Positions 31,394 through 39,673 of a stretch of 43,724 bases of DNA are shown here, one piece after another. Position 1 is the stretch's first letter. Every line of letters starts with the position of its first letter. This DNA comes from Rhodospirillales bacterium (GTDB taxonomy: Bacteria > Pseudomonadota > Alphaproteobacteria > Kiloniellales > JAKSDN01), in assembly GCA_029859805.1 (NCBI GenBank), contig JAOUCL010000008.1, positions 1 through 43,724 of the forward strand, read 5' to 3'. A model generated the notes under the pieces. The model searched no databases and was not told where the DNA came from. It saw only the letters and a program-made list of their open reading frames with translations. The position numbers and the translations under genes are program-made.

Positions 31394-31425
31394 AAAAGGG
31401 GTCAGGTCCTGTTTTAATGTTTTTT
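31394..31425 (+). repeat. 32-bp direct repeat, copy 2 (GGGGTCAGGTCCTG type)
   Basis: Identical to 29557-29588. The two copies bracket a 1.8-kb segment with the RAYT element and the unknown AT-rich gene. Confidence 0.8.
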
Positions 31426-31683
31426 ATACCCGTTTGCATTCACCTACTCCGGTCGCGGCGCAACGAAGGCGCCGGTGCAGGGTCTCGTGAGCCCGGAGCT
31501 TGCTTCCTTGCAGTATTGCGCCGCCGCCGCTGATTTCCAGAGGCACCTCGCCGGTCGCGGCGGCACGCCTTTAGGCGTTCGGGGGAGGTGGACTTCCAGC
31601 TTCGGTCTTCGAACGCCGGGCTTTTGCACCGCCGGATCATCTCGGATAGTCTGTGGCGAAACGCGGTGGAGGAGACGCTCGAA
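31426..31683. other. Intergenic stretch without gene
   Basis: About 260 bp of high-GC DNA after the repeats. A short hairpin CGCCTTTAGGCG lies at about 31566. No coding frame shows a recognisable pattern; the GGAGGAGACGCTCGAA at the end is the ribosome site of the next gene. Confidence 0.4.
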
Positions 31684-31986
31684 ATGCCCCGTCTGCATGA
31701 ACCGTCGCCGCGAGCCGCGACCCCGGCGACGCGGACTCTGGCATGGCTTCCGGTCGCGGCCGTGGTCTGGGCCGATGCCGGCCTGGGCCAGGAGGACCCG
31801 AAAGATATCATCGCGGCGGCCGTTCGTCAGAGAGGCCATGACTGTACCGAGCCCGAAAGCGCGCGGCCGGATCCGGACAACTCCTCGCGGGACCAGAAGG
31901 CATGGATCCTCCGCTGCGAAAACGCCACCTTCAGGGTCAAGTACATCGGCGACCGCGGGGCCGAGGTCGAGCCGATCGGCGAGTGA
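31684..31986 (+). CDS. Small secreted protein, unknown
   Basis: 100 residues. The N-terminus ATRTLAWLPVAAVVWADAGLGQ looks like a signal peptide, so it is probably periplasmic. Mature part: DIIAAAVRQRGHDC (Cys54), then QKAWILRCENATFRVKYIGDRGAEVEPI (Cys80). The two cysteines could form a disulfide. The ending resembles small conserved exported proteins of alphaproteobacteria with a C.NA.YRV..VGD...V pattern, function unknown. ATG at 31684 after GGAGGAGACG. High GC, native in character. Confidence 0.68.
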   Translation: MPRLHEPSPRAATPATRTLAWLPVAAVVWADAGLGQEDPKDIIAAAVRQRGHDCTEPESARPDPDNSSRDQKAWILRCENATFRVKYIGDRGAEVEPIGE

Positions 31987-32098
31987 TGCGCCGGACCGTC
32001 CCCCGCTTTCGGGGCTTCGCCCCGGTGACGCCTCTGCTTCGCGTGGGCGGCGGGCGACGCCGTAACGTGGAAATCGTCGACACCCACAAGGGTTCAAC

Positions 32099-32316
32099 AT
32101 GCCGAGGACGCCGGATACTGCGCTCGGGCTCGCCCGGCTGTTCGGCACCACGCCGCAGTTCTGGATCAACCTTAGGCCGCGCACGATCTTTGGAAGGCCA
32201 AGGTCGAGAGCGCCGCGGCGATCGAGCGCGCGATCAAGCCGGTGCACGCGGATGCGGCATGGGCGCCGCCCGCGCCGACGGGTGAGCTTCCCTTGACCCG
32301 GGACCGGACGGCGTGA
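32099..32316 (+). pseudogene. HigA-type antitoxin remnant (truncated and frameshifted)
   Basis: The C-terminal half of a HigA/XRE antitoxin is readable: DTALGLARLFGTTPQFWINL, then after a one-base deletion near 32173 the second frame continues QAAHDLWKAK-like as AHDLWKAKVESAAAIERAIKPV. The HTH-bearing N-terminal ~60 residues are missing and no HigB toxin gene is adjacent. The restored frame ends at TGA 32314-32316, overlapping the dgkA start. It is a dead toxin-antitoxin remnant. Confidence 0.8.
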
Positions 32317-32678
32317 AGAACAAGCCTTTCCTGCAGCGTCTCGCCTTCGCCGCGTCGGGTCTGGGCGCGGCCTGGCGGCGCGAGCGCAGCTTCCGCACCC
32401 AGGTCTGGATCGCCGGCCTGGTCGGGCTGGTGCTGGTCGCGCTCCGCCCGGCGGCGCCGTGGTGGGGCGTGATCCTGCTCGCCGTCGCCCTGGTCCTGGT
32501 CGCCGAGCTGTTCAACGCCGCGGTCGAGTCCCTGATCGACCACCTGCACCCGGACCTGCACCCGGAGATCCGGGCGGTCAAGGACATGGCGGCCGGCGCG
32601 GTCCTGGTGGCGAGCCTCGCGGCGGTCGCGGTCGCCGCCGCGCTGGCCGTCTCCTGGTTTGGTAATGAAGGGACATAA
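32313..32678 (+). CDS. dgkA: Diacylglycerol kinase family protein (DgkA type)
   Basis: 121 residues with three membrane helices (about 30-46, 49-66, 93-115), as in bacterial DgkA. Signature: FRTQVWIAGLVG, then ELFNAAVESLIDHLHPDLHPEIRAVKDMAAGAVLV (the E-NTAIE/VVD-like active site and A-KD.A.A motif). It phosphorylates diacylglycerol or undecaprenol with ATP in the inner membrane, recycling lipids. The final residues NEGT and the TAA come from the left end of a repeat unit starting at 32670, so the original C-terminus was replaced. GTG start at 32313 overlaps the HigA remnant. Confidence 0.9.
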   Translation: MKNKPFLQRLAFAASGLGAAWRRERSFRTQVWIAGLVGLVLVALRPAAPWWGVILLAVALVLVAELFNAAVESLIDHLHPDLHPEIRAVKDMAAGAVLVASLAAVAVAAALAVSWFGNEGT

Positions 32679-32734
32679 TACTAATTTCGCTAGGGCTGGC
32701 TGCCGCCGCCCGGGAGAAATTAGTACTGTGTCCC
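32670..32734. repeat. 65-bp MITE-like unit with 19-bp inverted ends
   Basis: GGGACATAATACTAATTTC (32670-32688) and GAAATTAGTACTGTGTCCC (32716-32734) pair at 17 of 19 positions. No transposase lies inside. The GGGACA.AGTACTAA end is close in style to the RAYT element end at 29608 (GGGACAGTATACTTA). It supplies the dgkA stop codon. Confidence 0.75.
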
Positions 32735-32785
32735 CGTTTTGACGGCGCGGCGCCGCCCAGTACTGTGTCCCCGTTTTGACGGCGC
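32722..32785 (+). repeat. Two direct 27-bp repeats (AGTACTGTGTCCCC type)
   Basis: AGTACTGTGTCCCCGTTTTG plus ACGGCGC occurs at 32722-32748 and again at 32759-32785, identical, 37 bp apart. The first overlaps the right end of the 65-bp unit, so the end has been duplicated. They lie just before the IlvD-family gene. Confidence 0.78.
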
Positions 32786-32852
32786 CGCCCAGGGGCATTG
32801 CTTTCGGGGCCGGCCTGCTGAACCATGGGGCGCACGAAGGGGAGGGCGCGCC

Positions 32853-34571
32853 ATGGGCGACGGGGCGAAGGGCATGCGGCGGGGCTTGACCCGCTATGGG
32901 GACGAGGGCTTCGCGCTCTACCTGCGCAAGGCCTTCATCAAGGCGCTCGGCTATTCCGAGGACGCGCTCGACCGCCCCGTGGTCGGCATCGCCGATACGT
33001 CGAGCGGCTACAACGCCTGCCACGCGACCGTGCCGCGGATCGTCGAGGCGGTTGAGCGCGGCGTGCTCATGGCCGGCGGCCTGCCGGTTTCCTTCCCGAC
33101 CATCTCGCTGCACGAGTCCTTCTCCTGGCCCACCTCGATGTACCTGCGCAACCTGATGGCCATGGACACCGAAGAGATGATCCGCGCCCAGCCGATGGAC
33201 GCGGCGGTCCTGATCGGCGGCTGCGACAAGACCGTGCCGGCTCAGCTCATGGCCGCGGCCAGCGCGGATATCCCCGCGATCCTGGTCGTCACCGGCCCGA
33301 TGCTGCCGGGCAGCCACCGGGGCGAGCGCCTGGGCGCCTGCACCGACTGCCGGCGGCTCTGGGCGCGCTTTCGTTCGGGCGATCTCGACGAATCCGAGGT
33401 CGCGGCGGCCGGCGCCCAGCTCGTGCCCACGGCGGGCACCTGCGGCGTCATGGGCACGGCCAGCACCATGGCGTGTTTGACCGAGGCGCTCGGCATGATG
33501 CTGCCCGGCGGCGCGGCGATTCCGGCGGTCGAGGCCGAACGCCTGCGCCACGCCGAGGCGGCTGGCGCGCGCGCCGTCGCCCTGGCGGAGCACGGGCCGA
33601 CGCCCGGCCAGATCCTGACGCCCGCCGCCTTCGCCAACGCGCTCCGCGTGCTGCTCGCCGTCGGCGGCTCGACCAACGCCTTGGTGCATCTGGCGGCGGT
33701 GGCGGGACGCCTGGGCATCGCGATCGACTATGACGCCTTCGACCGCCTCGGCCGCGAGATCCCTCTTCTCGTCGACCTCAAGCCCTCGGGCCGCCACTAC
33801 ATGGACGGGTTGCACCGCGCCGGCGGCCTGGCGCCCGTCCTGCGCGCGCTCGCCCCGCGGCTCGACCTCGGCTGCCTGACGGTGACCGGACGCACCCTGG
33901 GCGAGGAGATAGAGTCCCTGCCGCCGGCCTGGGATCAGGACGTCGTGCGGCCGCTCGCGGACCCGCTGCACGAAGGCGGCGCGATCGCCGTCTTACGCGG
34001 CAACCTGGCCGGCGACGGGGCCATCATCAAGCAGTCGGCGGCCACGCCCGCGCTGCTGAGGCACAGCGGCCGTGCCGTCGTGTTCGACTCCCTGGACGAC
34101 CTGGCGGCGCGCATCGACGCCCCCGACCTGGCGGTCGAACCCTCCGATGTGCTTGTGTTGCGCAATGCCGGGCCCAAGGGCGCGCCCGGCATGCCCGAGG
34201 CCGGGTACGTCCCGATCCCGCGCAAGCTGGCGCAAGCCGGCGTCACCGACATGGTGCGGATCTCCGACGCGCGCATGAGCGGCACCGCCTTCGGCACCAT
34301 CGTCCTGCACGCCAGTCCCGAGGCGGCGGCCGGCGGCCCGCTGGCGCTGGTCCAAGACGGCGACACGATCGCCCTCGACGTGCCCGGGCGGACGCTCACG
34401 CTCGAGGTGTCCGAGGACGAGCTGGCCCGGCGCCGCGCGGCCTGGACACCGCCGGTCATGGGCGAGGGCCTCACCGGCTTCCGCCGGCTCTACCACGACA
34501 CGGTGCTGCAGGCGCCCCAGGGCTGCGACTTCGATTTCCAGGTCCGCCCGGTCACCGCCCGCACGCCGTGA
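32853..34571 (+). CDS. IlvD/Edd family dehydratase
   Basis: 572 residues. Iron-sulfur cluster cysteines typical of the family are at 56 (SSGYNACHATV), 124 (IGGCDKTVP) and 197 (TAGTCGVMGTAS). Further blocks are FPTISLHESFSWPTSMYLRN, GSTNALVHLAAVAGRLGI and ISDARMSGTAFGTIVLH. The missing ilv genes nearby and the SSGYNAC/HESF variants point more to a sugar-acid dehydratase (arabonate or related type) than to dihydroxy-acid dehydratase. It removes water from a polyhydroxy acid to give a 2-keto acid. ATG 32853 with AAGGGGAGGG ahead; the longer frame upstream crosses the repeats and is rejected. Confidence 0.9.
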   Translation: MGDGAKGMRRGLTRYGDEGFALYLRKAFIKALGYSEDALDRPVVGIADTSSGYNACHATVPRIVEAVERGVLMAGGLPVSFPTISLHESFSWPTSMYLRNLMAMDTEEMIRAQPMDAAVLIGGCDKTVPAQLMAAASADIPAILVVTGPMLPGSHRGERLGACTDCRRLWARFRSGDLDESEVAAAGAQLVPTAGTCGVMGTASTMACLTEALGMMLPGGAAIPAVEAERLRHAEAAGARAVALAEHGPTPGQILTPAAFANALRVLLAVGGSTNALVHLAAVAGRLGIAIDYDAFDRLGREIPLLVDLKPSGRHYMDGLHRAGGLAPVLRALAPRLDLGCLTVTGRTLGEEIESLPPAWDQDVVRPLADPLHEGGAIAVLRGNLAGDGAIIKQSAATPALLRHSGRAVVFDSLDDLAARIDAPDLAVEPSDVLVLRNAGPKGAPGMPEAGYVPIPRKLAQAGVTDMVRISDARMSGTAFGTIVLHASPEAAAGGPLALVQDGDTIALDVPGRTLTLEVSEDELARRRAAWTPPVMGEGLTGFRRLYHDTVLQAPQGCDFDFQVRPVTARTP

Positions 34572-34596
34572 GCGGGCGGTGTCGGGCGCAGGCAAA

Positions 34597-34624
34597 AAGG
34601 GCCGGGCGTTGAGGCCCGGCCCTT
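34597..34624. terminator. Bidirectional hairpin terminator
   Basis: AAGGGCCGGGC (34597-34607) pairs perfectly with GCCCGGCCCTT (34614-34624), loop of 6. On the minus strand it is followed by TTTTT, so it is a proper intrinsic terminator for the gene at 34646; it also closes the IlvD-family gene. Confidence 0.85.
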
Positions 34625-34645
34625 CAACCGTCGCAAGCGAGGCGC

Positions 34646-35215
34646 TCAGAAGGTGTAGCGCAGCCCGGTCATGATGGTGCTGTTCAGGTAGTCGAGCTTG
34701 TCGCCGAAGATTTCGGGATCCGCGGTGCCGAAGAACCGGTAGTCCAGGCTCACCGCCAGCTGAGGCGTGATCTCGTAGGCGACGCCGACGCCGGCCTGAT
34801 AGGCGAAGACGTTGTCGTCGTCGCTGCCCCCGCTGTCGATTTCGACATTGGCGAAGCCTATGCCGCCGCCGATGTAAGGGACCCAGTTGGTTCCGGTCTG
34901 GAAGTCATAGTAGCCGTTGGCCATGAAGGCCCAGGAACTGATGTCGCCGGAAAAATCCGAGAGATCGTTATTGCGGTAAGTGACCTCGGCGTCGACCCGG
35001 AAGTTCGAGTTGATGCGGTAGCCGCCGATGATGCCAACCGCGGCTCCAACATCGAAATCCAGATCGAGACCGCCGATGTCGGTGTCGTGCGCGATATTCA
35101 TTCCCGCCTGTAGGCCCACATAGAAGCCCTGCGCCGACATGCCCTGCGCCGAGGCGCCTTGCATGCCGAGAAGCAGGAACGCCGCGGCAATCACCGGTAG
35201 TTTCAAAGTTCGCAT
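34646..35215 (-). CDS. Outer-membrane beta-barrel protein (OmpA-like/Omp25 type)
   Basis: 189 residues. Signal peptide about 1-24 (LPVIAAAFLLLGMQGASAQ). The rest is an eight-strand barrel: FYVGLQAGMNI, AAVGIIGGYRINSNFRVDAEVTYR, WVPYIGGGIGFANVEI, FAYQAGVGVAYEITPQLAVSLDYRFFG, ending IMTGLRYTF with the C-terminal Phe used by the BAM machinery. The acidic loops are external. Such porin-like proteins are common in alphaproteobacteria. The ATG at 35215 has AGAGGG ahead on the minus strand. An intrinsic terminator follows. Confidence 0.9.
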   Translation of the reverse strand: MRTLKLPVIAAAFLLLGMQGASAQGMSAQGFYVGLQAGMNIAHDTDIGGLDLDFDVGAAVGIIGGYRINSNFRVDAEVTYRNNDLSDFSGDISSWAFMANGYYDFQTGTNWVPYIGGGIGFANVEIDSGGSDDDNVFAYQAGVGVAYEITPQLAVSLDYRFFGTADPEIFGDKLDYLNSTIMTGLRYTF

Positions 35216-35322
35216 AATACCCTCTTCTATAGGTGTACGGTTCGGCGCATCTAAGAGGAGAGTGATTGACAAGCGCTTAACGGCCAGCGGGAGGTGTCGT
35301 CGCCCGCCGCGAGCACCCGCGC

Positions 35323-36168
35323 TCAGAAGCTGTAGGACAGGCCGAGGCCGGCCTGGAGTTGGTTTGGCGAGCCGCGGTCCTCGACGATCGGGCTGTCGGC
35401 CGCGCCGCGGACCAGGCGCCGGTAGATGAGGACGCCGCCGATGGTCCAGTGTTGGAAGAAGCGGTAGCCGCTGCTGAGGGTGACGCCGAGGTCCCGAAAT
35501 CCAGCGTCCGGCTTGTAGGCCGCCAGGCCCGAGGCCGTGGATCCCGCGGCGTCGACCCCGAAGAAGGCGCGCATGTAGCTGGCGCTCGCCCAGGTCGCCT
35601 CGCCCTTGACCCGGACCCAGCCGGTGCCGGCCAGGGATACCTTGGTCGAGGCGCCGAGTACGGCGAGCGCGCCCTCGTGGCCCGAGGCGACGTCCTGGCG
35701 GAACGACAGGTAAAGGCGCAACGGCCCCGGGTCGTAGCGCAGGAAGCCGCCGACCTCGACCCCGTCGTCGACCTCGTCCAGGCCCTCGAGCTCGTCCTCG
35801 TCGCCGCGGCCGTGGTCGCGCCTGACGTCGAGGCCCGCCCGGAAGGTCTCGTTCTTGATCAGGTTGACGCCGGCGGTCTCGTTCTTCAGGAACAGCCGGT
35901 CGCGCCAGACGATGCTGAAGTTGGGCGCGTAGCCGAATTCATAGCTGTCGGCGCCGGGAAACTCCGGCCCGATGCTGCCGATCATGCCGACGCTGATCGC
36001 CCAGTCGCGCTCCTCGGGAAACTTCGGCTCGGGCTCGAAGCCGGGCGCCTCGTCCAGGTTCTCGGCGAGCTGGACCCGGAGGCCCGGGCCCTCGGCCTGC
36101 CCGGCCCCGGCGGGCCCGGCGGCGGCCAGCACCGCGCAGAGGCCGGACGCTAGCAGGGCCCGGCGCAT
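35323..36168 (-). CDS. MipA/OmpV family outer-membrane protein
   Basis: 281 residues. Signal peptide about 1-22 (ALLASGLCAVLAAAGPAGAG). The family pattern is WAISVGMIGSIGPEFPGADSYEFGYAPNFSIVWRDRLFL, then EVGGFLRYDPGPLRLYLSFRQDV, ASYMRAFFGVDAA and a C-terminal barrel ending LQAGLGLSYSF. MipA in Escherichia links murein hydrolases to synthases, but most members are outer-membrane proteins of unknown role. The acidic stretch near residue 127-145 is unusual and probably a loop. ATG 36168 after GGAAGACC. It is divergent from the ligase gene at 36376. Confidence 0.92.
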   Translation of the reverse strand: MRRALLASGLCAVLAAAGPAGAGQAEGPGLRVQLAENLDEAPGFEPEPKFPEERDWAISVGMIGSIGPEFPGADSYEFGYAPNFSIVWRDRLFLKNETAGVNLIKNETFRAGLDVRRDHGRGDEDELEGLDEVDDGVEVGGFLRYDPGPLRLYLSFRQDVASGHEGALAVLGASTKVSLAGTGWVRVKGEATWASASYMRAFFGVDAAGSTASGLAAYKPDAGFRDLGVTLSSGYRFFQHWTIGGVLIYRRLVRGAADSPIVEDRGSPNQLQAGLGLSYSF

Positions 36169-36375
36169 GCGGTCTTCCGGCAGGCCCGCGTCGTCCTCAT
36201 GCCCTTCGCTCCGACAGGATCCGAGAAAGCAGGCGAACACAGGCCGAAGTCTCGCCGCCTTTAGCGCCCTTGGCAAGGCGGGACGCCTTCGAACCCGCGG
36301 GCCGAAAAGGTCTTGTGACTCGCCGGCCGTGCCCCGAACATGACCCGGCCACGAGACCGGAGCACGAACCCGAGG

Positions 36376-37677
36376 ATGACGACCACCGCCGACTTCCTGC
36401 CCTTGGAGCGCCTGGCTGCCCTCGGCGCGGAGCGCTGGGCCGCCCAGCGGCGCTACGTCATGGAAAGCTCCGGCTTCTACAGGCGGCTCTGGGACGGCGG
36501 GGCGGTGCCCGAGCGGCTCGAGGACCTTGCGGACCTGCCGCTTTCGGACAAGGCCATGCTGCGCGAGAGCCAGGCGGCGCACCCGCCCTTCGGCGACTAC
36601 CTGGCCGCGCCCGAGCAGGCCGTGCGCCGGCTGCACCGCACCTCGGGCACCAGCGGGCAGGCCATGAACCTGGCGCTCGGCGCCGCCGACGCCCGGCAGA
36701 CCGCCGAGGTCGGCGGGCGCGCCCAGCGGGCGGCCGGCCTCGGCCCCGGGCACCGGGTCGTGCACTGCCTGAACTACCAGCTGTGGATGGGCGGCGTCAG
36801 CGACCACCTGACCCTGGAGGAGACCGGCGCCACGGTGATCCCTTTCGGCGTAGGGTCGAGCGAGCTTCTGGTACGCACCATACGCGAGCTCGGCGTGACC
36901 GCCATCTCCTGTACGCCATCCTACCCGGCGGTGCTCGAGCAGGTGATCGCCGAGCACTTTCCGGACCTCGCCCCGCGCGACCTGGGCCTCGAGCTCGGCC
37001 TGTTCGGCGGCGAGGCCGGGCTCGACAACGCGAGCTTTCGGGCGCGCCTCGAGGAAACCTGGGGCTTCAAGGCGCGCAACGCGAACTACGGCCTCTCCGA
37101 CGTGTTCTGCAACTTCGCCAGCCAGTGCGCGCACGACACCGACCTGCACTTCCTGGCGCTCGACGTGCTGCACCCCGAGGTGATCGAGCCGGAGAGCGGT
37201 CAAGTTCTGCCCTGGCGCGCGGGCAGCCAAGGCGAGCTGGTGCTGACCCATCTGGCGCGCGAGTGCCAGCCCCTGGTGCGCTTCCGCACCGGCGACATCG
37301 TCGCGCTGAGCGCGACCGGGCCCTGCGCCTGCGGCCGCACGGCGCCGCGCTTTCGTGTGATCGGGCGCAGCGACGACATGGTCACGGTGCGCGGCCTCAA
37401 CGTCTTCCCGACGGCCGTGGCCGCGGTGGTCAATACCTTTCCCGAGCTGTCGGGCGAGTACCGCATCGTGCTGGCCGGCCCCGGGCCCTACGACCGCCTG
37501 CCGCTCGAGGCCGAGCTGGCCGAGGGCGTCGCGCCCTCGCAGGCGCTGGCCGAGCGTCTCGCCGCGGCGATCCGCGAGCATATCCGCGTCACCGCCCAGG
37601 TCACGCTTACCCCGCCCCGGTCCCTGCCGCGCAGCGCCGGCAAGACCCGGCGCGTCGTCCGCAAGGAGGTCCCATGA
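36376..37677 (+). CDS. Phenylacetate-CoA ligase-like (PaaK family) adenylating enzyme
   Basis: 433 residues, typical PaaK size. The AMP-binding P-loop is RTSGTSGQ (about 98-105), with PSYPAVLEQVIAEHF, LFGGEAGLDNASFR, NYGLSDVF, LVRFRTGDIV, and the C-terminal GRSDDMVTVRGLNVFPTAV hinge. It activates a carboxylic acid with ATP and joins it to CoA. PaaK-like enzymes may use phenylacetate or other aryl/alkyl acids; no paa genes are around. It overlaps the enoyl-CoA hydratase gene by ATGA, so both enzymes belong to one pathway. ATG 36376 follows GAGG. Confidence 0.88.
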   Translation: MTTTADFLPLERLAALGAERWAAQRRYVMESSGFYRRLWDGGAVPERLEDLADLPLSDKAMLRESQAAHPPFGDYLAAPEQAVRRLHRTSGTSGQAMNLALGAADARQTAEVGGRAQRAAGLGPGHRVVHCLNYQLWMGGVSDHLTLEETGATVIPFGVGSSELLVRTIRELGVTAISCTPSYPAVLEQVIAEHFPDLAPRDLGLELGLFGGEAGLDNASFRARLEETWGFKARNANYGLSDVFCNFASQCAHDTDLHFLALDVLHPEVIEPESGQVLPWRAGSQGELVLTHLARECQPLVRFRTGDIVALSATGPCACGRTAPRFRVIGRSDDMVTVRGLNVFPTAVAAVVNTFPELSGEYRIVLAGPGPYDRLPLEAELAEGVAPSQALAERLAAAIREHIRVTAQVTLTPPRSLPRSAGKTRRVVRKEVP

Positions 37678-38438
37678 CCGACACCGTGATCACCAGCAGG
37701 GCCGAGGATGGCATCCGCAAGATCGCCCTCAACCGGCCCGAGCGGCTCAACGCTATCAACCCCGAGCTGCTGGCCGCGCTGCGGCTGGCGCTGGCCGAGG
37801 GCAACGACGATCCGGCGACCCGGGTCGTGATCCTGCAGGGCCGGGGCCGGGCGTTCTGCGCCGGCGACGACTTGAAGGAGTTCGACCGGCAGGCCGGGAC
37901 CGAGGCCGAGACCCGGGCCTATATCGAGTCGATCCAGGACATCACCCGCGAGATCGTGCTGGGCGACAAGATGGTGATCGGCGCGATCCACGGCTGGGCG
38001 GTGGGCGGCGGCCTGGAATGGGTGATCAACTGCGATTTGGCGATCCTGGCCGAAGGCACGCGCTGCTTCTTCCCCGAGATCTCGCTCGGCGTCTTCGTCA
38101 CCGGCGCGGTGACGACCCTGCTGCCTCGGCTGGTTGGCCTGCAGAGGGCGCGCGAGATGATCCTCTTCGGCGAGCGCTTCGATGCCGCGGCGGCGCTCGA
38201 CATGGGCCTCGCCTGGAAGGTCGTGCCCGAGGACGACCTGATGGCCGAGGCCGAAGCGGCGGCGCGGAGCATCGCCGAGCTGCCCGAGCACGCGGTCACG
38301 GCGCTCAAGCGCGTGCTCAACCGCGCCTGCATGCTCGACGCCGAGGGCGCCATGGCGCTCGAGACCGAGGCGACGGTGCAGGGCTTCCTGCACCCGGAGA
38401 CAGCCAAGATCATCGCCGAATTCGGCCAGAAGCAGTGA
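37674..38438 (+). CDS. Enoyl-CoA hydratase/isomerase
   Basis: 254 residues, crotonase fold. The oxyanion-hole blocks are GRAFCAGDDLKEF and AIHGWAVGGGLEWVINCDLAI. Acidic residues Glu115 (GGGLEW) and Glu135 (FFPEISLG) occupy the places of the two catalytic Glu of crotonase. The variant WVINCD differs from the usual ELALACD. The product should be a hydrated or isomerised acyl-CoA derived from the acid activated by the upstream ligase. The ATG overlaps the ligase stop. Confidence 0.9.
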   Translation: MTDTVITSRAEDGIRKIALNRPERLNAINPELLAALRLALAEGNDDPATRVVILQGRGRAFCAGDDLKEFDRQAGTEAETRAYIESIQDITREIVLGDKMVIGAIHGWAVGGGLEWVINCDLAILAEGTRCFFPEISLGVFVTGAVTTLLPRLVGLQRAREMILFGERFDAAAALDMGLAWKVVPEDDLMAEAEAAARSIAELPEHAVTALKRVLNRACMLDAEGAMALETEATVQGFLHPETAKIIAEFGQKQ

Positions 38439-38502
38439 GACGCGAAGCGGACCGGGGGAATGCATTGGGTGAAGGCACGGATGGGACCGAGGTGAACGCG
38501 GC

Positions 38503-39639
38503 ATGACGGCACTGCCTGACTTCAAGCTGGAAACCCACTTTTCGCGGTGGGAGTTCAAGGTCCGCTATCACCTGACCGCTTCGGACGCGGAGAGCCTCTC
38601 TCTCCGCGACCTGCTCGCCATGGCGACGCCGGAGGAGCGCGAGGACTTCGAAGGACTGTGGCTCGGATATACCGAGACCTTCGGCGCCCCCGACCTGCGC
38701 GAGGTCATCGCGGAGACCTTCGAGCGCCGCAGCGTCGCGGATATCCTGTGCTTCGCGGGCGCCAGCGAGGGGATTTTCGCGGCCAACGCCGTGCTGCTCG
38801 ACAAGGACAGCCACGCGATCGTCGTCACGCCGAACTATCAGTCTCACGAGACCCTGCCCCTGGCGACCTGTGCGGCGACCGGCGTGCCGCTGGACCCCGA
38901 CGACAACTGGTCGCTCGATATCGACCGGGTTGCCGAAGCGATCCGACCCAACACCAGGCTCGTGACGATCAACGTCCCCCATAACCCCACAGGCGCGATC
39001 CTCGCCCGCGATCGCTTCGAGGCGTTGATCGATCTGTGCCGGAGACACGGGATCTACATTCTGAGCGACGAGATCTTCAAAGGCCTCGGTCGAACGGGCA
39101 CGAAGCATCTCCCCCATGTCGCGGACCTCTACGAGCGCGGGCTTTCGCTGAACGTCATGTCGAAGGCCTATGGCCTGCCCGGTCTTCGGATCGGCTGGAT
39201 CGCCTGCGCGGACCGGGACGTGCTCTCGAGATTGGAGCGCATGAAGCATTACCTGTCGATCTGCAACTCGGGCCCGAGCGAGAGGCTGGCCAGGATCGCG
39301 CTGCGCAACCGCGACAAGCTTCTAGCGCGCAATTGCGCGCTCATCGACGAGAACCTGATCAAGCTCGATGCCTTCTTCGCCCGCCACTCGGATCTCTTCG
39401 GCTGGAAGGCCTCGGATGGGTCCTGCACGGCCTTTCCGCGTTACAAAGGACCGGAAGGCGTCGAGGACTTCACCAGGCGCCTCGTGGACGAAAGCAGCGT
39501 GCTGCTCCTTCCCGGCAGCATCTTCGCGTCGGACCTGACCGAGACGCCGAGGGACCGTTTTCGCATCGGCTTCGGTCGCAGCGGTCTCGATGAAGGGCTC
39601 GCGGCGCTGGAGGCCCACCTGGCGCGCAACCGCGTCTGA
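38503..39639 (+). CDS. PLP-dependent aminotransferase, class I/II
   Basis: 378 residues. PLP Lys221 lies in MSKAYGLPGLRIGW; NVPHNPTGAIL gives the Asn of the cofactor site and ILSDEIF the Asp189. The N-terminal FSRWEFKVRYHLTASDAESLSL is unusual for standard aspartate-type enzymes and resembles the capreomycidine-synthase-like branch that includes aminotransferases of unknown substrates. It begins 64 bp after the hydratase gene; the same direction suggests a shared operon. The reaction is transfer of an amino group or a beta/gamma replacement on an amino acid; this cannot be decided from sequence. Confidence 0.9.
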   Translation: MTALPDFKLETHFSRWEFKVRYHLTASDAESLSLRDLLAMATPEEREDFEGLWLGYTETFGAPDLREVIAETFERRSVADILCFAGASEGIFAANAVLLDKDSHAIVVTPNYQSHETLPLATCAATGVPLDPDDNWSLDIDRVAEAIRPNTRLVTINVPHNPTGAILARDRFEALIDLCRRHGIYILSDEIFKGLGRTGTKHLPHVADLYERGLSLNVMSKAYGLPGLRIGWIACADRDVLSRLERMKHYLSICNSGPSERLARIALRNRDKLLARNCALIDENLIKLDAFFARHSDLFGWKASDGSCTAFPRYKGPEGVEDFTRRLVDESSVLLLPGSIFASDLTETPRDRFRIGFGRSGLDEGLAALEAHLARNRV

Positions 39640-39673
39640 GAACCGGGCGAATGTATTTGGGAGACAGTTCGCG

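Noticed and set aside
32010-32024. Hairpin CGGGGC-TTC-GCCCCG as terminator of the small secreted protein gene
   Set aside because: Only six base pairs in GC-rich DNA and no T-run; too weak to call.
32739-32852. Longer start for the IlvD-family gene
   Set aside because: It would translate the direct repeats; the ATG at 32853 has a strong ribosome site and matches the family start.
36169-37581. Extension of the MipA frame upstream to 752 codons
   Set aside because: The signal peptide at 36168 marks the real start, and the extension runs antisense to the PaaK-like ligase.
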